Part shown: positions 6,508 through 13,268 of the stretch, in pieces
Position numbering within the stretch: position 1 is the first letter of the stretch
Layout: every line of letters starts with the position of its first letter
Origin: an uncultured bacterium
GTDB lineage: Bacteria; Patescibacteriota; Gracilibacteria; UBA4473
DNA length: 17,948 nt
Reading direction: 5' to 3'
NCBI GenBank assembly: GCA_947311285.1
Contig: CAMZKS010000055.1
Span: 1 to 17,948, forward strand
Translations under genes and position numbers: made by a program
The notes under the pieces: model-generated
What the model was told of the DNA's origin: nothing
Databases searched by the model: none
The model's input: the letters and a program-made list of their open reading frames with translations, nothing else

Positions 6508-7427
6508 TCATAAGTAACCCCTAACACAACATTTAGGTCTATTACATCCACAGGATCTATTTTTACGGGTATTTGTTCTGTGTCATTCTCTATCACCGGC
6601 GCAGGAATCACATCAAAATACGTTTCCATAAAGTCTTCCGTCAAAGGGATTTCTCTTTTTGATGCTTTCTCAAAGAAAGATCGAAATACGGGTTCATTTG
6701 AATCATAGTTATCCGTTTCAAGGACATGAAAACCAAGTCGACGTAGTCGCTGTGCCACTTGATTTGCTAACCCAGTAACTCTTGATCCATTCAGCACAGA
6801 AATTTGTGCGTTCTCTAATAATACCTCTGGAGTTATAAGTGTTAGTTCAATGAATTTTTGCGTATCTTTTAAATTGAGTGGTAATAACACAAATTGCCCC
6901 TTATAAAACTCACGTGCTGGAGCGTATAACAAACCGCCTCTGTTTGTGGGATCATCATTAAGTACCGCCGAAATTAAACCATCATAATCTACGCCTGAAG
7001 CAATTTTACCAAGTTCAATTAACTGTGGTAAACTAAGATCTGTTACCACGTTATCACTGAAAGTTTCATATAATTTTTTTAGTTGAGTAGGGCTAAAAAG
7101 AACACCTCTCTTTTTAGCTTCTTCTTTGATCGCAAACAGTAAATCTTGCTGACGTTTAGCTCGGCTGTAATCAGATGAAGTTTTCCGACTTCGGGCATAT
7201 TTCAAAGCCTTCGCACCATCAAACTCTTGAATACCCTTACGAATAATGAATGTTTGAAAACCATAATTCACATCTGGATAATAAGGGTCAACAATATCTT
7301 CTGGAACAAACATTTTTATACCACCTAGTTCATCAACTACTTGTTCAAACACCGCAAAATCAACCACGGCAGTATAGTGTATTGGAATTCCTGTAAACCG
7401 GCTTAACGCACTTTCGACTACATTCAA
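6501..7427 (-). CDS. LytR-CpsA-Psr (LCP) ligase, C-terminal part of a frameshifted gene, with LytR_C domain
   Basis: This frame continues the LCP catalytic domain begun at 7864. It has FTGIPIHY and VDELGGI, then the conserved arginine-rich active-site region ALKYARSRKTSSDYSRAKRQ, which ends RxRxxxxDxxRxxRQ as in active LCP phosphotransferases. From about residue 205 a LytR_C domain (ISVLNGSRVTGLANQVAQRL) follows, then a non-conserved tail. LCP proteins attach undecaprenyl-linked glycopolymers to the cell wall, outside the membrane. The apparent start is a TTG (7427) inside the normal domain and is not credible as a real start, since the frame stays open upstream to 7445. Together with the entry at 7424-7864 this is one gene in two frames; a -1 change within about 7427-7445 restores a normal protein. 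The stop overlaps pilT by 7 nt, convergent. Confidence 0.85.
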   Translation of the reverse strand: MNVVESALSRFTGIPIHYTAVVDFAVFEQVVDELGGIKMFVPEDIVDPYYPDVNYGFQTFIIRKGIQEFDGAKALKYARSRKTSSDYSRAKRQQDLLFAIKEEAKKRGVLFSPTQLKKLYETFSDNVVTDLSLPQLIELGKIASGVDYDGLISAVLNDDPTNRGGLLYAPAREFYKGQFVLLPLNLKDTQKFIELTLITPEVLLENAQISVLNGSRVTGLANQVAQRLRRLGFHVLETDNYDSNEPVFRSFFEKASKREIPLTEDFMETYFDVIPAPVIENDTEQIPVKIDPVDVIDLNVVLGVTYDQ

Positions 7428-7864
7428 ACCTTCTTCGTCTCCGTCTTAAAACGAGCTGCTGCATAAATTTCGTTAATTTTACGAGCTCCAACTTTAGAAT
7501 CTATATATAGATCCCGCGGAAGACTCAGCAAAGAAACGGTTCCTTTTGAACCATTAATCGACAAAATCATAATTGAGTCAGACAGATTTCCGCCTTCTTT
7601 ATTTTTTCCTGCTACCCCCAAAAACAAAATATTAGTATGCCCGTCACTTTCGTCTAGCACTGTAAACTTAGGCATAATACGAATCGAGCCATCTCCACTT
7701 AACCAACCTTGTTGCAGCATCGCGACTCCCACTAAAAAAAAGAGGCTCAGCGGTAAGGCTAATAAAATAGTACGTGCCAGCTTGGTGCCAATCGCTTCTT
7801 CAAAGCGGTACCACCAAGCGAGCCTTCCTTTCTGAGTTCGTATTTTTTTTACTTTGAAAGACAT
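7424..7864 (-). CDS. LytR-CpsA-Psr (LCP) ligase, N-terminal part of a frameshifted gene
   Basis: This part contains a basic cytoplasmic N-terminus (MSFKVKKIRTQKGRLAWW), one TM helix (about 32-50) and the first half of the LCP domain. That half shows NILFLGVAG, the acidic site LSDSIMILSI (R/L-SD-S/T-I motif) and SLPRDLYID. It then reads KINEIYAAARFKTETKKV and stops at TGA 7426-7424, exactly where the family continues with a loop and 'NxVExxxGIPIHY'. The start at ATG 7864 is chosen over the upstream in-frame TTG (7903) because it fits the cytoplasmic tail and lies 8 nt after a -10 box. Either the gene is a recent pseudogene, or the sequence carries a one-base deletion, or the shift is programmed. 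No canonical slippery heptamer is visible. Confidence 0.85.
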   Translation of the reverse strand: MSFKVKKIRTQKGRLAWWYRFEEAIGTKLARTILLALPLSLFFLVGVAMLQQGWLSGDGSIRIMPKFTVLDESDGHTNILFLGVAGKNKEGGNLSDSIMILSINGSKGTVSLLSLPRDLYIDSKVGARKINEIYAAARFKTETKKV

Positions 7865-7872
7865 CTTAAATA

Positions 7873-7900
7873 ATTTTACAAAAAGCCCCCTACCCGGCAA
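7873..7900 (-). promoter_or_regulatory. Promoter of the LCP gene
   Basis: On the minus strand: TTGCCG (7900-7895), a 16-nt spacer, then TAAAAT (7878-7873), ending 8 nt before ATG 7864. The fit is moderate, and metK read-through could also supply transcription. Confidence 0.4.
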
Positions 7901-7910
7901 CAAAGATTGA

Positions 7911-9044
7911 CTAAATTGTTAAAGGGGCGATTTGTTCCCATTTAACTTCTAAATCTTCACGACCAAAGTGACCATATACCGCTGTTTGTGCATAAATTGG
8001 TTGTTTAAGTTCTAGATAATCAATCAGCTCTTTTGGTTTTAGAGGAAATTGATCTCGCACCAATTGTGCCAATTCGTCTTCCCCTTTTGTACTGGTCCCA
8101 AAGGTTTCTACTCGCACCGACACTGGTTCTGCCACTCCGATCGCATAGGCAAGCTGTACTTCACACTTTTTTGCCAAACCGTTTCCGACCAAGCTTTTCG
8201 CAATATGACGCGCCATATAAGCCGCACTTCTGTCTACTTTTGAAGGGTCTTTTCCACTAAACGCTCCTCCTCCGTGCCGGCCCATACCACCATAAGTATC
8301 CACAATAATTTTACGCCCCGTTAAACCACAATCACCTTGCGGCCCACCAATCACAAATTTCCCCGTGGGGTTAATGTGATACGACGTCACTTCGTCCACA
8401 AAATCGTTTAAAATTGGATCAATTACGTACTGTTTGATGTCGGAATAAATTTGCGATTGCGCTATGTCTGGTGCGTGTTGGGTTGAAAGTACTACCGCCA
8501 CCACTCGTGTTGGGCGGTCATCTTCATATTCTACCGATACTTGTACTTTTCCGTCTGGACGTAAGTAAGGCAGCGTGCCATTTTTACGCACCAATGTAAG
8601 TCTTCGTGCCAACTTATGTGACAGTGAAATAGGGAGCGGCATTAGTTCAGGGGTTTCATCACACGCAAAACCAAACATCATCCCTTGATCACCGGCACCT
8701 TGCGCGTGACCTGCTTCTTCATCTACGCCTTGAGCAATATCTGGGGACTGCTCATCTATAGCCGTTAAGACTGCACAGGACCGACCATCAAAACACATAT
8801 CTCCGTGGTTATAGCCAATTTCGATAATTTTATCACGAGCGATTTTCTGAATATCAATATAATCTGCTTTAGAGGTAATTTCACCTGAAACTACTACCAA
8901 GCCGGTGTTCACTAAAACCTCGCAGGCCACTCGTGAATTTGGATCAGCCGCTAAAAATGCGTCTAACACCGAATCCGAAATTTGATCCGCTATTTTATCT
9001 GGGTGCCCTTCTGTAACAGACTCTGAGGTAAAAATCGTTTTCAT
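7911..9044 (-). CDS. metK: S-adenosylmethionine synthetase
   Basis: This enzyme makes S-adenosylmethionine from methionine and ATP in the cytoplasm as a tetramer. The true start is ATG 9044, giving 377 residues and the canonical N-terminus MKTIFTSESVTEGHPDKIAD. An upstream in-frame TTG (9086) would add 14 Phe/Lys-rich residues from the leader and is rejected. Signature motifs are GAGDQGMMFGFACDET (hexapeptide-type signature 1) and GGGAFSGKDPSKVDRSAAY (signature 2). The His of GHPDK and the K/D residues of the metal and ATP sites are present. Length is normal for bacterial MetK. The gene is preceded by a SAM-sensing riboswitch and its own promoter, so product feedback is expected. The LCP gene follows 46 nt downstream on the same strand. 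Confidence 0.97.
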   Translation of the reverse strand: MKTIFTSESVTEGHPDKIADQISDSVLDAFLAADPNSRVACEVLVNTGLVVVSGEITSKADYIDIQKIARDKIIEIGYNHGDMCFDGRSCAVLTAIDEQSPDIAQGVDEEAGHAQGAGDQGMMFGFACDETPELMPLPISLSHKLARRLTLVRKNGTLPYLRPDGKVQVSVEYEDDRPTRVVAVVLSTQHAPDIAQSQIYSDIKQYVIDPILNDFVDEVTSYHINPTGKFVIGGPQGDCGLTGRKIIVDTYGGMGRHGGGAFSGKDPSKVDRSAAYMARHIAKSLVGNGLAKKCEVQLAYAIGVAEPVSVRVETFGTSTKGEDELAQLVRDQFPLKPKELIDYLELKQPIYAQTAVYGHFGREDLEVKWEQIAPLTI

Positions 9045-9087
9045 GTAAAAAAAGAAAATAAATAGTTTTACTCCTTTTTTAATCAAT

Positions 9088-9181
9088 CTTTATCTTAAGT
9101 GGATGGAGCACCTTTCCCTATTTCCCTGGATGGTTGCTGGTGGGTCTTCGAGCCAAATCTCTCGCCACCTCGTGATAAAAA
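9088..9181 (-). ncRNA. SAM-I-clan (S-box) riboswitch controlling metK
   Basis: The minus-strand leader of metK folds as a SAM-I-type aptamer. P1 pairs TTTTATC (9180-9174) with GATAAAG (9094-9088). P2a pairs GGTGG with CCACC, and an inner P2b pairs CGAG with CTCG, with a GAAGA-type kink-turn segment between them. The conserved GCAACC follows directly after P2. P3 is formed by the CC/GG-rich TCCAGGGAAATAGGGA region. J3/4-P4 begins AAGGTGCTCCATCC, matching the S-box consensus AAGGTGC-(N)-TCC. A TTGG in the P2 loop can pair with CCA in the AAGGTGCTCCA segment, the expected pseudoknot. Binding of S-adenosylmethionine should lower metK expression. The expression platform (9045-9087) has no strong terminator hairpin. 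It holds an AAGGAG (9073-9068) that may pair with the following TTTTCTTTTTTT, so control may be translational. Confidence 0.88.
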
Positions 9182-9193
9182 CGAAGCCTTCTC

Positions 9194-9221
9194 TTTATAA
9201 ATCTTTAAGCGCTCCATGCAA
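9194..9221 (-). promoter_or_regulatory. Promoter of the SAM riboswitch-metK transcript
   Basis: On the minus strand: -35 TTGCAT (9221-9216), a 16-nt spacer, -10 TATAAA (9199-9194). The predicted start near 9187 lies a few bases ahead of P1 of the riboswitch. Its upstream side abuts the -35 of the divergent rhomboid promoter (9225-9230). Confidence 0.65.
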
Positions 9222-9224
9222 GTT

Positions 9225-9253
9225 TTTACATCTTTTATCAAAGTGGCTACACT
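9225..9253 (+). promoter_or_regulatory. Promoter of the rhomboid gene (leaderless start)
   Basis: TTTACA (9225-9230), a 17-nt spacer and TACACT (9248-9253), followed 7 nt later by ATG 9261. This supports 9261 rather than GTG 9363 as the rhomboid start. Confidence 0.65.
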
Positions 9254-9260
9254 ACAGGCA

Positions 9261-9806
9261 ATGTTGACCCCGATCAATTGGTCTCGTTTTCATAAAGACT
9301 TACCGGTAACTTTTGTTATGATGGTAGTTAATATTAGTTTATGGAGTGTTTTCAATTGAGGGGTGCTTGATCCCTTTATCAGTTTTGGAGGTCAACTTAA
9401 TTTAAGTGCCTGGTTAGCTCATTTTTCACACGTTTCATTCCTACACCTAGTCTCAAACCTACTAATTGTTATTTTAATGGGCATGATGCTAGAGCGCTAT
9501 GTGGGTTGGTGGCGTTACCTACTGATGGTCTTGCTTGTGTGGAATTTGTCCGTATTAGGACTTTGGTTTTTCAATCCTGGCGCCGTGTTAGGGTTTTCGG
9601 GTATAGGTATGGGGCTCATGGTCCTTGCTTATTTTTATTGGCAAGACGTAGCCCAAATGGCCCAAATGATTGGCGGGCTGGTAGTACTAAATTTAATATT
9701 TGGATTTATGCCAGGTGTTTCATGGCAAGGTCACGCCATTGGAGCTATTAGTGGTTTGGCCGTTTATGGATTAATTCGCATTGCCAAAATTGGACAGGCT
9801 CACTAA
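9261..9806 (+). CDS. Rhomboid-family intramembrane protein, interrupted by an in-frame TGA at codon 33
   Basis: The frame from ATG 9261 reads MLTPINWSRFHKDLP and a first TM helix (VTFVMMVVNISLWSVF). It then meets TGA at 9357-9359 and continues in the same frame from GVLDPFISFGGQ to the stop at 9806. The downstream part alone could start at GTG 9363 (147 residues) but would lack TM1. It shows the rhomboid features HxSFLHLVSNLL (L1/TM2), the catalytic serine in GFSGIGMGL (TM4) and the catalytic histidine in QGHAIGAISG (TM6). Rhomboids are intramembrane serine proteases. The promoter placed at the ATG supports the longer gene. The TGA could be a nonsense mutation, a sequence error (TGG to TGA), or a decoded UGA; readings as Trp or Gly would both fit. 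DUF5989 follows 20 nt downstream. Confidence 0.75.
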
Positions 9807-9820
9807 AAACAATTTAATAC
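9791..9820 (+). promoter_or_regulatory. Possible promoter of the DUF5989 gene
   Basis: TGGACA (9791-9796), an 18-nt spacer, TAATAC (9815-9820), then 6 nt to the ATG. It lies within the rhomboid 3' end, so an internal start or co-transcription are both possible. Confidence 0.4.
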
Positions 9821-9826
9821 TCCTCG

Positions 9827-9985
9827 ATGAGTAAACTAAAAACCGTTAAAGATATTTGGGGATTTATGGTCGAACGAAAAAAATTCTGGCTGTTCCCCTT
9901 ACTACTTATTCTCACTCTCTTAGGATTGTTGATTATTTTCACACAAGGCTCTGCTTTGGCTCCTTTTATTTATACTATTTTTTAG
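9827..9985 (+). CDS. Small membrane protein, DUF5989 family (52 aa)
   Basis: The protein begins MSKLKTVKDIWGFMVERKKF. One TM helix follows (about 21-38, WLFPLLLILTLLGLLIIF), and it ends GSALAPFIYTIF. The pattern 'fl..rKkfWL.Pl...L...G.LiiF..GSalaPFIYTiF' is the recognisable core of DUF5989, a family of tiny single-TM proteins often found beside genes for glycopolymer or natural-product tailoring enzymes. Its function is unknown. The stop codon is exactly at the end of the conserved FIYTIF motif, so the gene is complete. It overlaps the end of the convergent methyltransferase gene by 11 nt and follows the rhomboid gene by 20 nt. Confidence 0.85.
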   Translation: MSKLKTVKDIWGFMVERKKFWLFPLLLILTLLGLLIIFTQGSALAPFIYTIF

Positions 9986-10796
9986 GACGCCAAATCACAA
10001 TATCTTGGTAAGAGACACCGTCCACACCACACCAAGTGCCGGTATGCAACTCATAATTTTTCAGTTGTGACTTCAGCCATTTTTGGGTGTAAGCCATTTC
10101 CGCTTCAGGGTTATTGGCGTGGGAGTAAAAACAAAAATCAGTCTCTTTATAAGCGTGCGCAAAGTTTGCACTAGCGCTTTCTGTTTTCATTCGTTTTTTC
10201 CGATCTTCATTTAACACAAACCAAGTCGAAAACACCCTTCCCTTAGGGGCTAATACGCGTTCTATCTCGGCTAAGTAGTGTGTTGTATCATCGGGCAACA
10301 AATGCGTAAACACCGAGGTCGCAAAAATGAAATCAAAGCTGTTATCCGCATACGGAAACTTAAACTCAGCCGGTTGCACCGTCGCCTTCGGGTTATAGTA
10401 CTTATTATATAAATCCACGTATTGAAATTCAAATTGTGGGTGATTTGGCGTGATATGTTGCTGACACCACTGCACTCCACGCGCATCAATATCAAAACCT
10501 TCGTACCTTCCATTTTTCAAAAATCCAGTCAAAGGCAAAGCCATACGACCAATACCAGAGCCAATATCCAATACTCGATCCGTTGGTTTTAATTCCCCTA
10601 AATTCGTAAAAAGTCCGGCAAATTCATCTCCTACGGCCTTAAAATCCGCGCTACCAACAAAATTTAGTCGCCGAGGTGGATAGGCCTTATCTCGTACCCC
10701 CGTTAAGGTGTCTTTTATATCTAAAATTGTATAAACGGTCGTTTTTAAAATTTTTTTTAGCGGCACCGGAAGCGCGTATCGTAAAGCTTTTTTCAT
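9975..10796 (-). CDS. Class I SAM-dependent methyltransferase
   Basis: This 273-residue protein has a Rossmann-type methyltransferase domain. Motif I is DRVLDIGSGIGRMALPL (about 73-89), the acidic end of strand 2 is YEGFDIDARG, and the post-I/motif II region is FPYADNSFDFIFATSVFTHL. The next strand is ERVLAPKGRVFSTWF. The first 70 residues are basic with a mildly hydrophobic stretch (LRYALPVPLKKILK) and may bring it to the membrane or substrate. The C-terminal part (WLKSQLKNYEL, QDIVIWRPK) resembles Methyltransf_25/11-type enzymes that act on small molecules or glycans. The substrate cannot be told from sequence. It starts divergently from the CDF transporter, and its 3' end overlaps the DUF5989 gene. 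Confidence 0.85.
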   Translation of the reverse strand: MKKALRYALPVPLKKILKTTVYTILDIKDTLTGVRDKAYPPRRLNFVGSADFKAVGDEFAGLFTNLGELKPTDRVLDIGSGIGRMALPLTGFLKNGRYEGFDIDARGVQWCQQHITPNHPQFEFQYVDLYNKYYNPKATVQPAEFKFPYADNSFDFIFATSVFTHLLPDDTTHYLAEIERVLAPKGRVFSTWFVLNEDRKKRMKTESASANFAHAYKETDFCFYSHANNPEAEMAYTQKWLKSQLKNYELHTGTWCGVDGVSYQDIVIWRPKK

Positions 10797-10844
10797 GAAT
10801 GACTTAAGTTTAATTTAAAGTCTGAGCAGATTCTAATAATTAAT

Positions 10845-10873
10845 TCGATAAATAATCTCAAGAATCTTATAAT
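10845..10873 (+). promoter_or_regulatory. Promoter of the CDF transporter (leaderless start)
   Basis: TCGATA (10845-10850), a 17-nt spacer and a perfect TATAAT (10868-10873), with only 6 nt before the ATG at 10880. Confidence 0.65.
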
Positions 10874-10879
10874 AAACCC

Positions 10880-11755
10880 ATGTCACACCATCACCATCAT
10901 CATGATAATGATACGAAGAACTTAAAACTTGTTTTTTGGCTTAACCTTGGATTTGCTATTTTGGAACTCGTGGGAGGATTATTGAGTAACAGTGTCGCCA
11001 TAATTTCTGATGCACTTCATGATTTAGGCGACTCTTTGGCCATTTTACTAGCCTGGATTTTAGCTAAACTAGCTCTACACCCTCGTACTAAAAATTATTC
11101 TTATGGGTGGAAGCGATTTTCTTTAGTGGGAGCACTGCTTAATGCCTTAATTTTAATAGGAGGGTCCATTTTCATTCTCACTGAAACTATTCCTCGAGTT
11201 TTAACTCCTGAGCCTGTGGCTTCTTGGCTAATGATCGCTATGGCTATTTTTGGTTTAGCCGTAAATGGCTTCGCTGTTTACAAAATGCAGGCGGGAAAAT
11301 CAATGAACGAAAAAGTTATTTCACTTCACTTGTGGGAAGACGTTCTAGGATGGGCCGTCGTACTGATTGGTGCTATTGTGATTTATTTCACAGGTTGGTT
11401 TGTTTTAGATTCATTGCTCGCCATAGGCGTTTCGATTTATATTATAATCAATGCATTCAAAACTCTTAAAGAAAGCTCTGAAATATTTTTACAGGCTATA
11501 CCAAGTGATATCAGTCTCAGTGCGATTTCGATAACCTTACAGCAAATTAAAAACATAGAGTCAGTTCATGATTTTCATGTTTGGAGCTTAGATGGAGAAA
11601 ATCATATAGGTAGCTTACACGTAGTAATAAACCCCAACACCAAACCAGAAACAATTAAGGCGTTAATAAGATCCTGCTTAGAGAAAGAAGGCATTAAACA
11701 CGTTACTATTGAATTAGAAAATACCGAGGAAGCCTGCCGTTTTAAAAATTGTTAA
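10880..11755 (+). CDS. Cation diffusion facilitator (CDF) transporter, probably zinc efflux
   Basis: This 291-residue inner-membrane antiporter exports Zn(II) or a related divalent metal in exchange for protons. It has six TM helices. The transport site fits the HD-HD zinc type: H47 and D51 in SDALHDLGDS (TM2) and H150 and D154 in SLHLWEDVLG (TM5). The cytoplasmic C-terminal ferredoxin-like domain starts at about 205 and contains SVHDFHVWSLDGENHIGSLH, the conserved second metal site at the dimer interface. The N-terminus is MSHHHHHHDND, a natural run of six histidines encoded by mixed CAC/CAT codons, plausibly a metal-sensing tail. It ends ACRFKNC with two cysteines. The gene is divergent from the methyltransferase and 20 nt upstream of cysS on the same strand. 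Confidence 0.93.
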   Translation: MSHHHHHHDNDTKNLKLVFWLNLGFAILELVGGLLSNSVAIISDALHDLGDSLAILLAWILAKLALHPRTKNYSYGWKRFSLVGALLNALILIGGSIFILTETIPRVLTPEPVASWLMIAMAIFGLAVNGFAVYKMQAGKSMNEKVISLHLWEDVLGWAVVLIGAIVIYFTGWFVLDSLLAIGVSIYIIINAFKTLKESSEIFLQAIPSDISLSAISITLQQIKNIESVHDFHVWSLDGENHIGSLHVVINPNTKPETIKALIRSCLEKEGIKHVTIELENTEEACRFKNC

Positions 11756-11775
11756 AATCTTTATGCTAAGTCCTG

Positions 11776-13221
11776 ATGAAATCAGAAGTATATTTACATA
11801 ATTCGTTATCGGGAAAAAAAGAGAGACTAGACGACCTGTTAAAGGTACCGGGACAGGTAAATATTTATAGCTGTGGGCCAACCGTTTACGACTATGCCCA
11901 CATTGGAAATTTTAGGTCTTTCTTGATGGCAGATTTATTAACCCATGTTTTGGAATACGCTGGTTACAACATTACTAAAGTACAAAATATCACCGATGTT
12001 GGTCATTTAACCAATGATGATTTAGCCGACGCTGATGGTGACGACAAAGTGGCTAAAAAGGCAGCACAGACGGGTAAAACGGCTTGGGATATTGCTGAAT
12101 TTTACACAAATGCTTTTATAGAAGATGAAAGAGTACTTCATATTCAGTCACCAGATCATCGGCCAAAAGCTACGGAATTTATCACGGAGCAAATAGCCAT
12201 GACCAAAACATTAGTAACCAAAGGGTTTGCGTATGAAGCCAATGGGTCTGTTTATTTTCGTACGGCTAAGTATGAAGATTACGGAAAGCTATCTAAAAAT
12301 AAGCTAGAAGATTTAAAATCTGGCGCTCGAGTCGCAATAAATGACGAAAAGGAAGACCCGCTTGATTTTGCTTTATGGAAACACGCGGATGAAAAACATC
12401 TTATGCAATGGGAATCTCCATGGGGAAAAGGTTTTCCGGGTTGGCATATTGAATGTAGTGCGATGAGCCAAGCCTTGCTGCCCCATACCGATATTCATAC
12501 CGGTGGGGAGGATAACGCCTTTCCACATCACGAGTGTGCAATTGCCCAAAACGAGTGTAGTCATGGGTATCATATTCCGATGTGGTTACACGCGAAGCAC
12601 TTACTGGTTGATGGCCAAAAGATGAGTAAATCTAAAGGTAATTTTTTCACCATTCGTGACTTAATAAACAAAGGTTATACTGGGGCCGAAATTCGTTATG
12701 CCTTACTGGCGGCACATTATCGCACCGCCCTTAATTTCACTGAAGACAGCCTTATTCAGGCTCGTAATTCAATTGCACGACTACAAGAGGCTCATCGTTT
12801 AATTGAAACTATCTGTGACCCCGAACCAGAGGACGTCACTGCACGAGAGTCTGATTTAGTAAGCACGGCCAAAACTAAATTTAAAGCCGCCTTAAGCGAT
12901 GATTTGAACATAGCCGAAGCCTTAGCCGCTGTCTTTGATTTAGTAGCCACGACATTGAAGAAAAAAGACGAAAACACGCTTAGTGCAGATGAAGCTTTGC
13001 TCGTCGTTGAATTTTTAGAACACGACTTTAATAGTATTTTTGAAGTCTTAAATTTTGACATCATCGAACTACCAAATAAAATTGAAACACTGTTGCAAAA
13101 AAGATCGGAAGCCCGATTAAACAAGGACTGGACAATGGCTGACACCTTGCGAGATGAAATTAAAAATCTTGGCTGGGAGGTAAAAGATGAGGCAAACGGG
13201 CAGACAGTTAAACCGCTATAA
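11776..13221 (+). CDS. cysS: Cysteinyl-tRNA synthetase
   Basis: This class I synthetase charges tRNA-Cys in the cytoplasm. Its 481 residues are a full length for the family. The zinc/cysteine pocket begins with C33 in YSCGPTVYDYAHIGN, and the HIGN-type ATP motif is at 42-45. The pattern WHIECSAMS then HHECAIAQ supplies the remaining Zn ligands, and KMSKS is at 282-286 (QKMSKSKGNF). After it come the DALR anticodon-recognition helices and a C-terminal region ending AMADTLRDEIKNLGWEVKD (read here as ADTLRDEIKNLGW). HTGGEDNAFPHHEC differs slightly from the common HGGGxDLxFPHHEN. The start is the ATG 20 nt after the CDF stop. A TATGCT box (11762-11767) 8 nt before it may provide its own near-leaderless promoter, or it may be read from the CDF promoter. 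Confidence 0.96.
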   Translation: MKSEVYLHNSLSGKKERLDDLLKVPGQVNIYSCGPTVYDYAHIGNFRSFLMADLLTHVLEYAGYNITKVQNITDVGHLTNDDLADADGDDKVAKKAAQTGKTAWDIAEFYTNAFIEDERVLHIQSPDHRPKATEFITEQIAMTKTLVTKGFAYEANGSVYFRTAKYEDYGKLSKNKLEDLKSGARVAINDEKEDPLDFALWKHADEKHLMQWESPWGKGFPGWHIECSAMSQALLPHTDIHTGGEDNAFPHHECAIAQNECSHGYHIPMWLHAKHLLVDGQKMSKSKGNFFTIRDLINKGYTGAEIRYALLAAHYRTALNFTEDSLIQARNSIARLQEAHRLIETICDPEPEDVTARESDLVSTAKTKFKAALSDDLNIAEALAAVFDLVATTLKKKDENTLSADEALLVVEFLEHDFNSIFEVLNFDIIELPNKIETLLQKRSEARLNKDWTMADTLRDEIKNLGWEVKDEANGQTVKPL

Positions 13222-13268
13222 ATCTAATAAAACTATCAGATTCTCCCCGCGAAGAATGACGAAGTTTA

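Noticed and set aside
7427..7445. Programmed -1 frameshift in the LCP gene
   Set aside because: No X-XXY-YYZ slippery sequence or clear downstream pseudoknot is seen; AAG AAG GTT does not permit good -1 re-pairing. A prfB-like +1 shift would enter the wrong frame.
9095..9277. 60-codon minus-strand open frame upstream of metK
   Set aside because: It coincides with the SAM riboswitch and promoter; the translation has no family features and the conserved signal is RNA structure.
12792..13145. 117-codon minus-strand open frame within cysS
   Set aside because: It is antisense to conserved cysS coding sequence; a low-complexity Ser/Lys/Phe product typical of a shadow frame.
13222..13268. Possible terminator between the convergent cysS and debranching-enzyme genes
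   Set aside because: AATCT…AGATT is only a 5-bp AT-rich inverted repeat with a 12-nt loop and no T-run; too weak to call.
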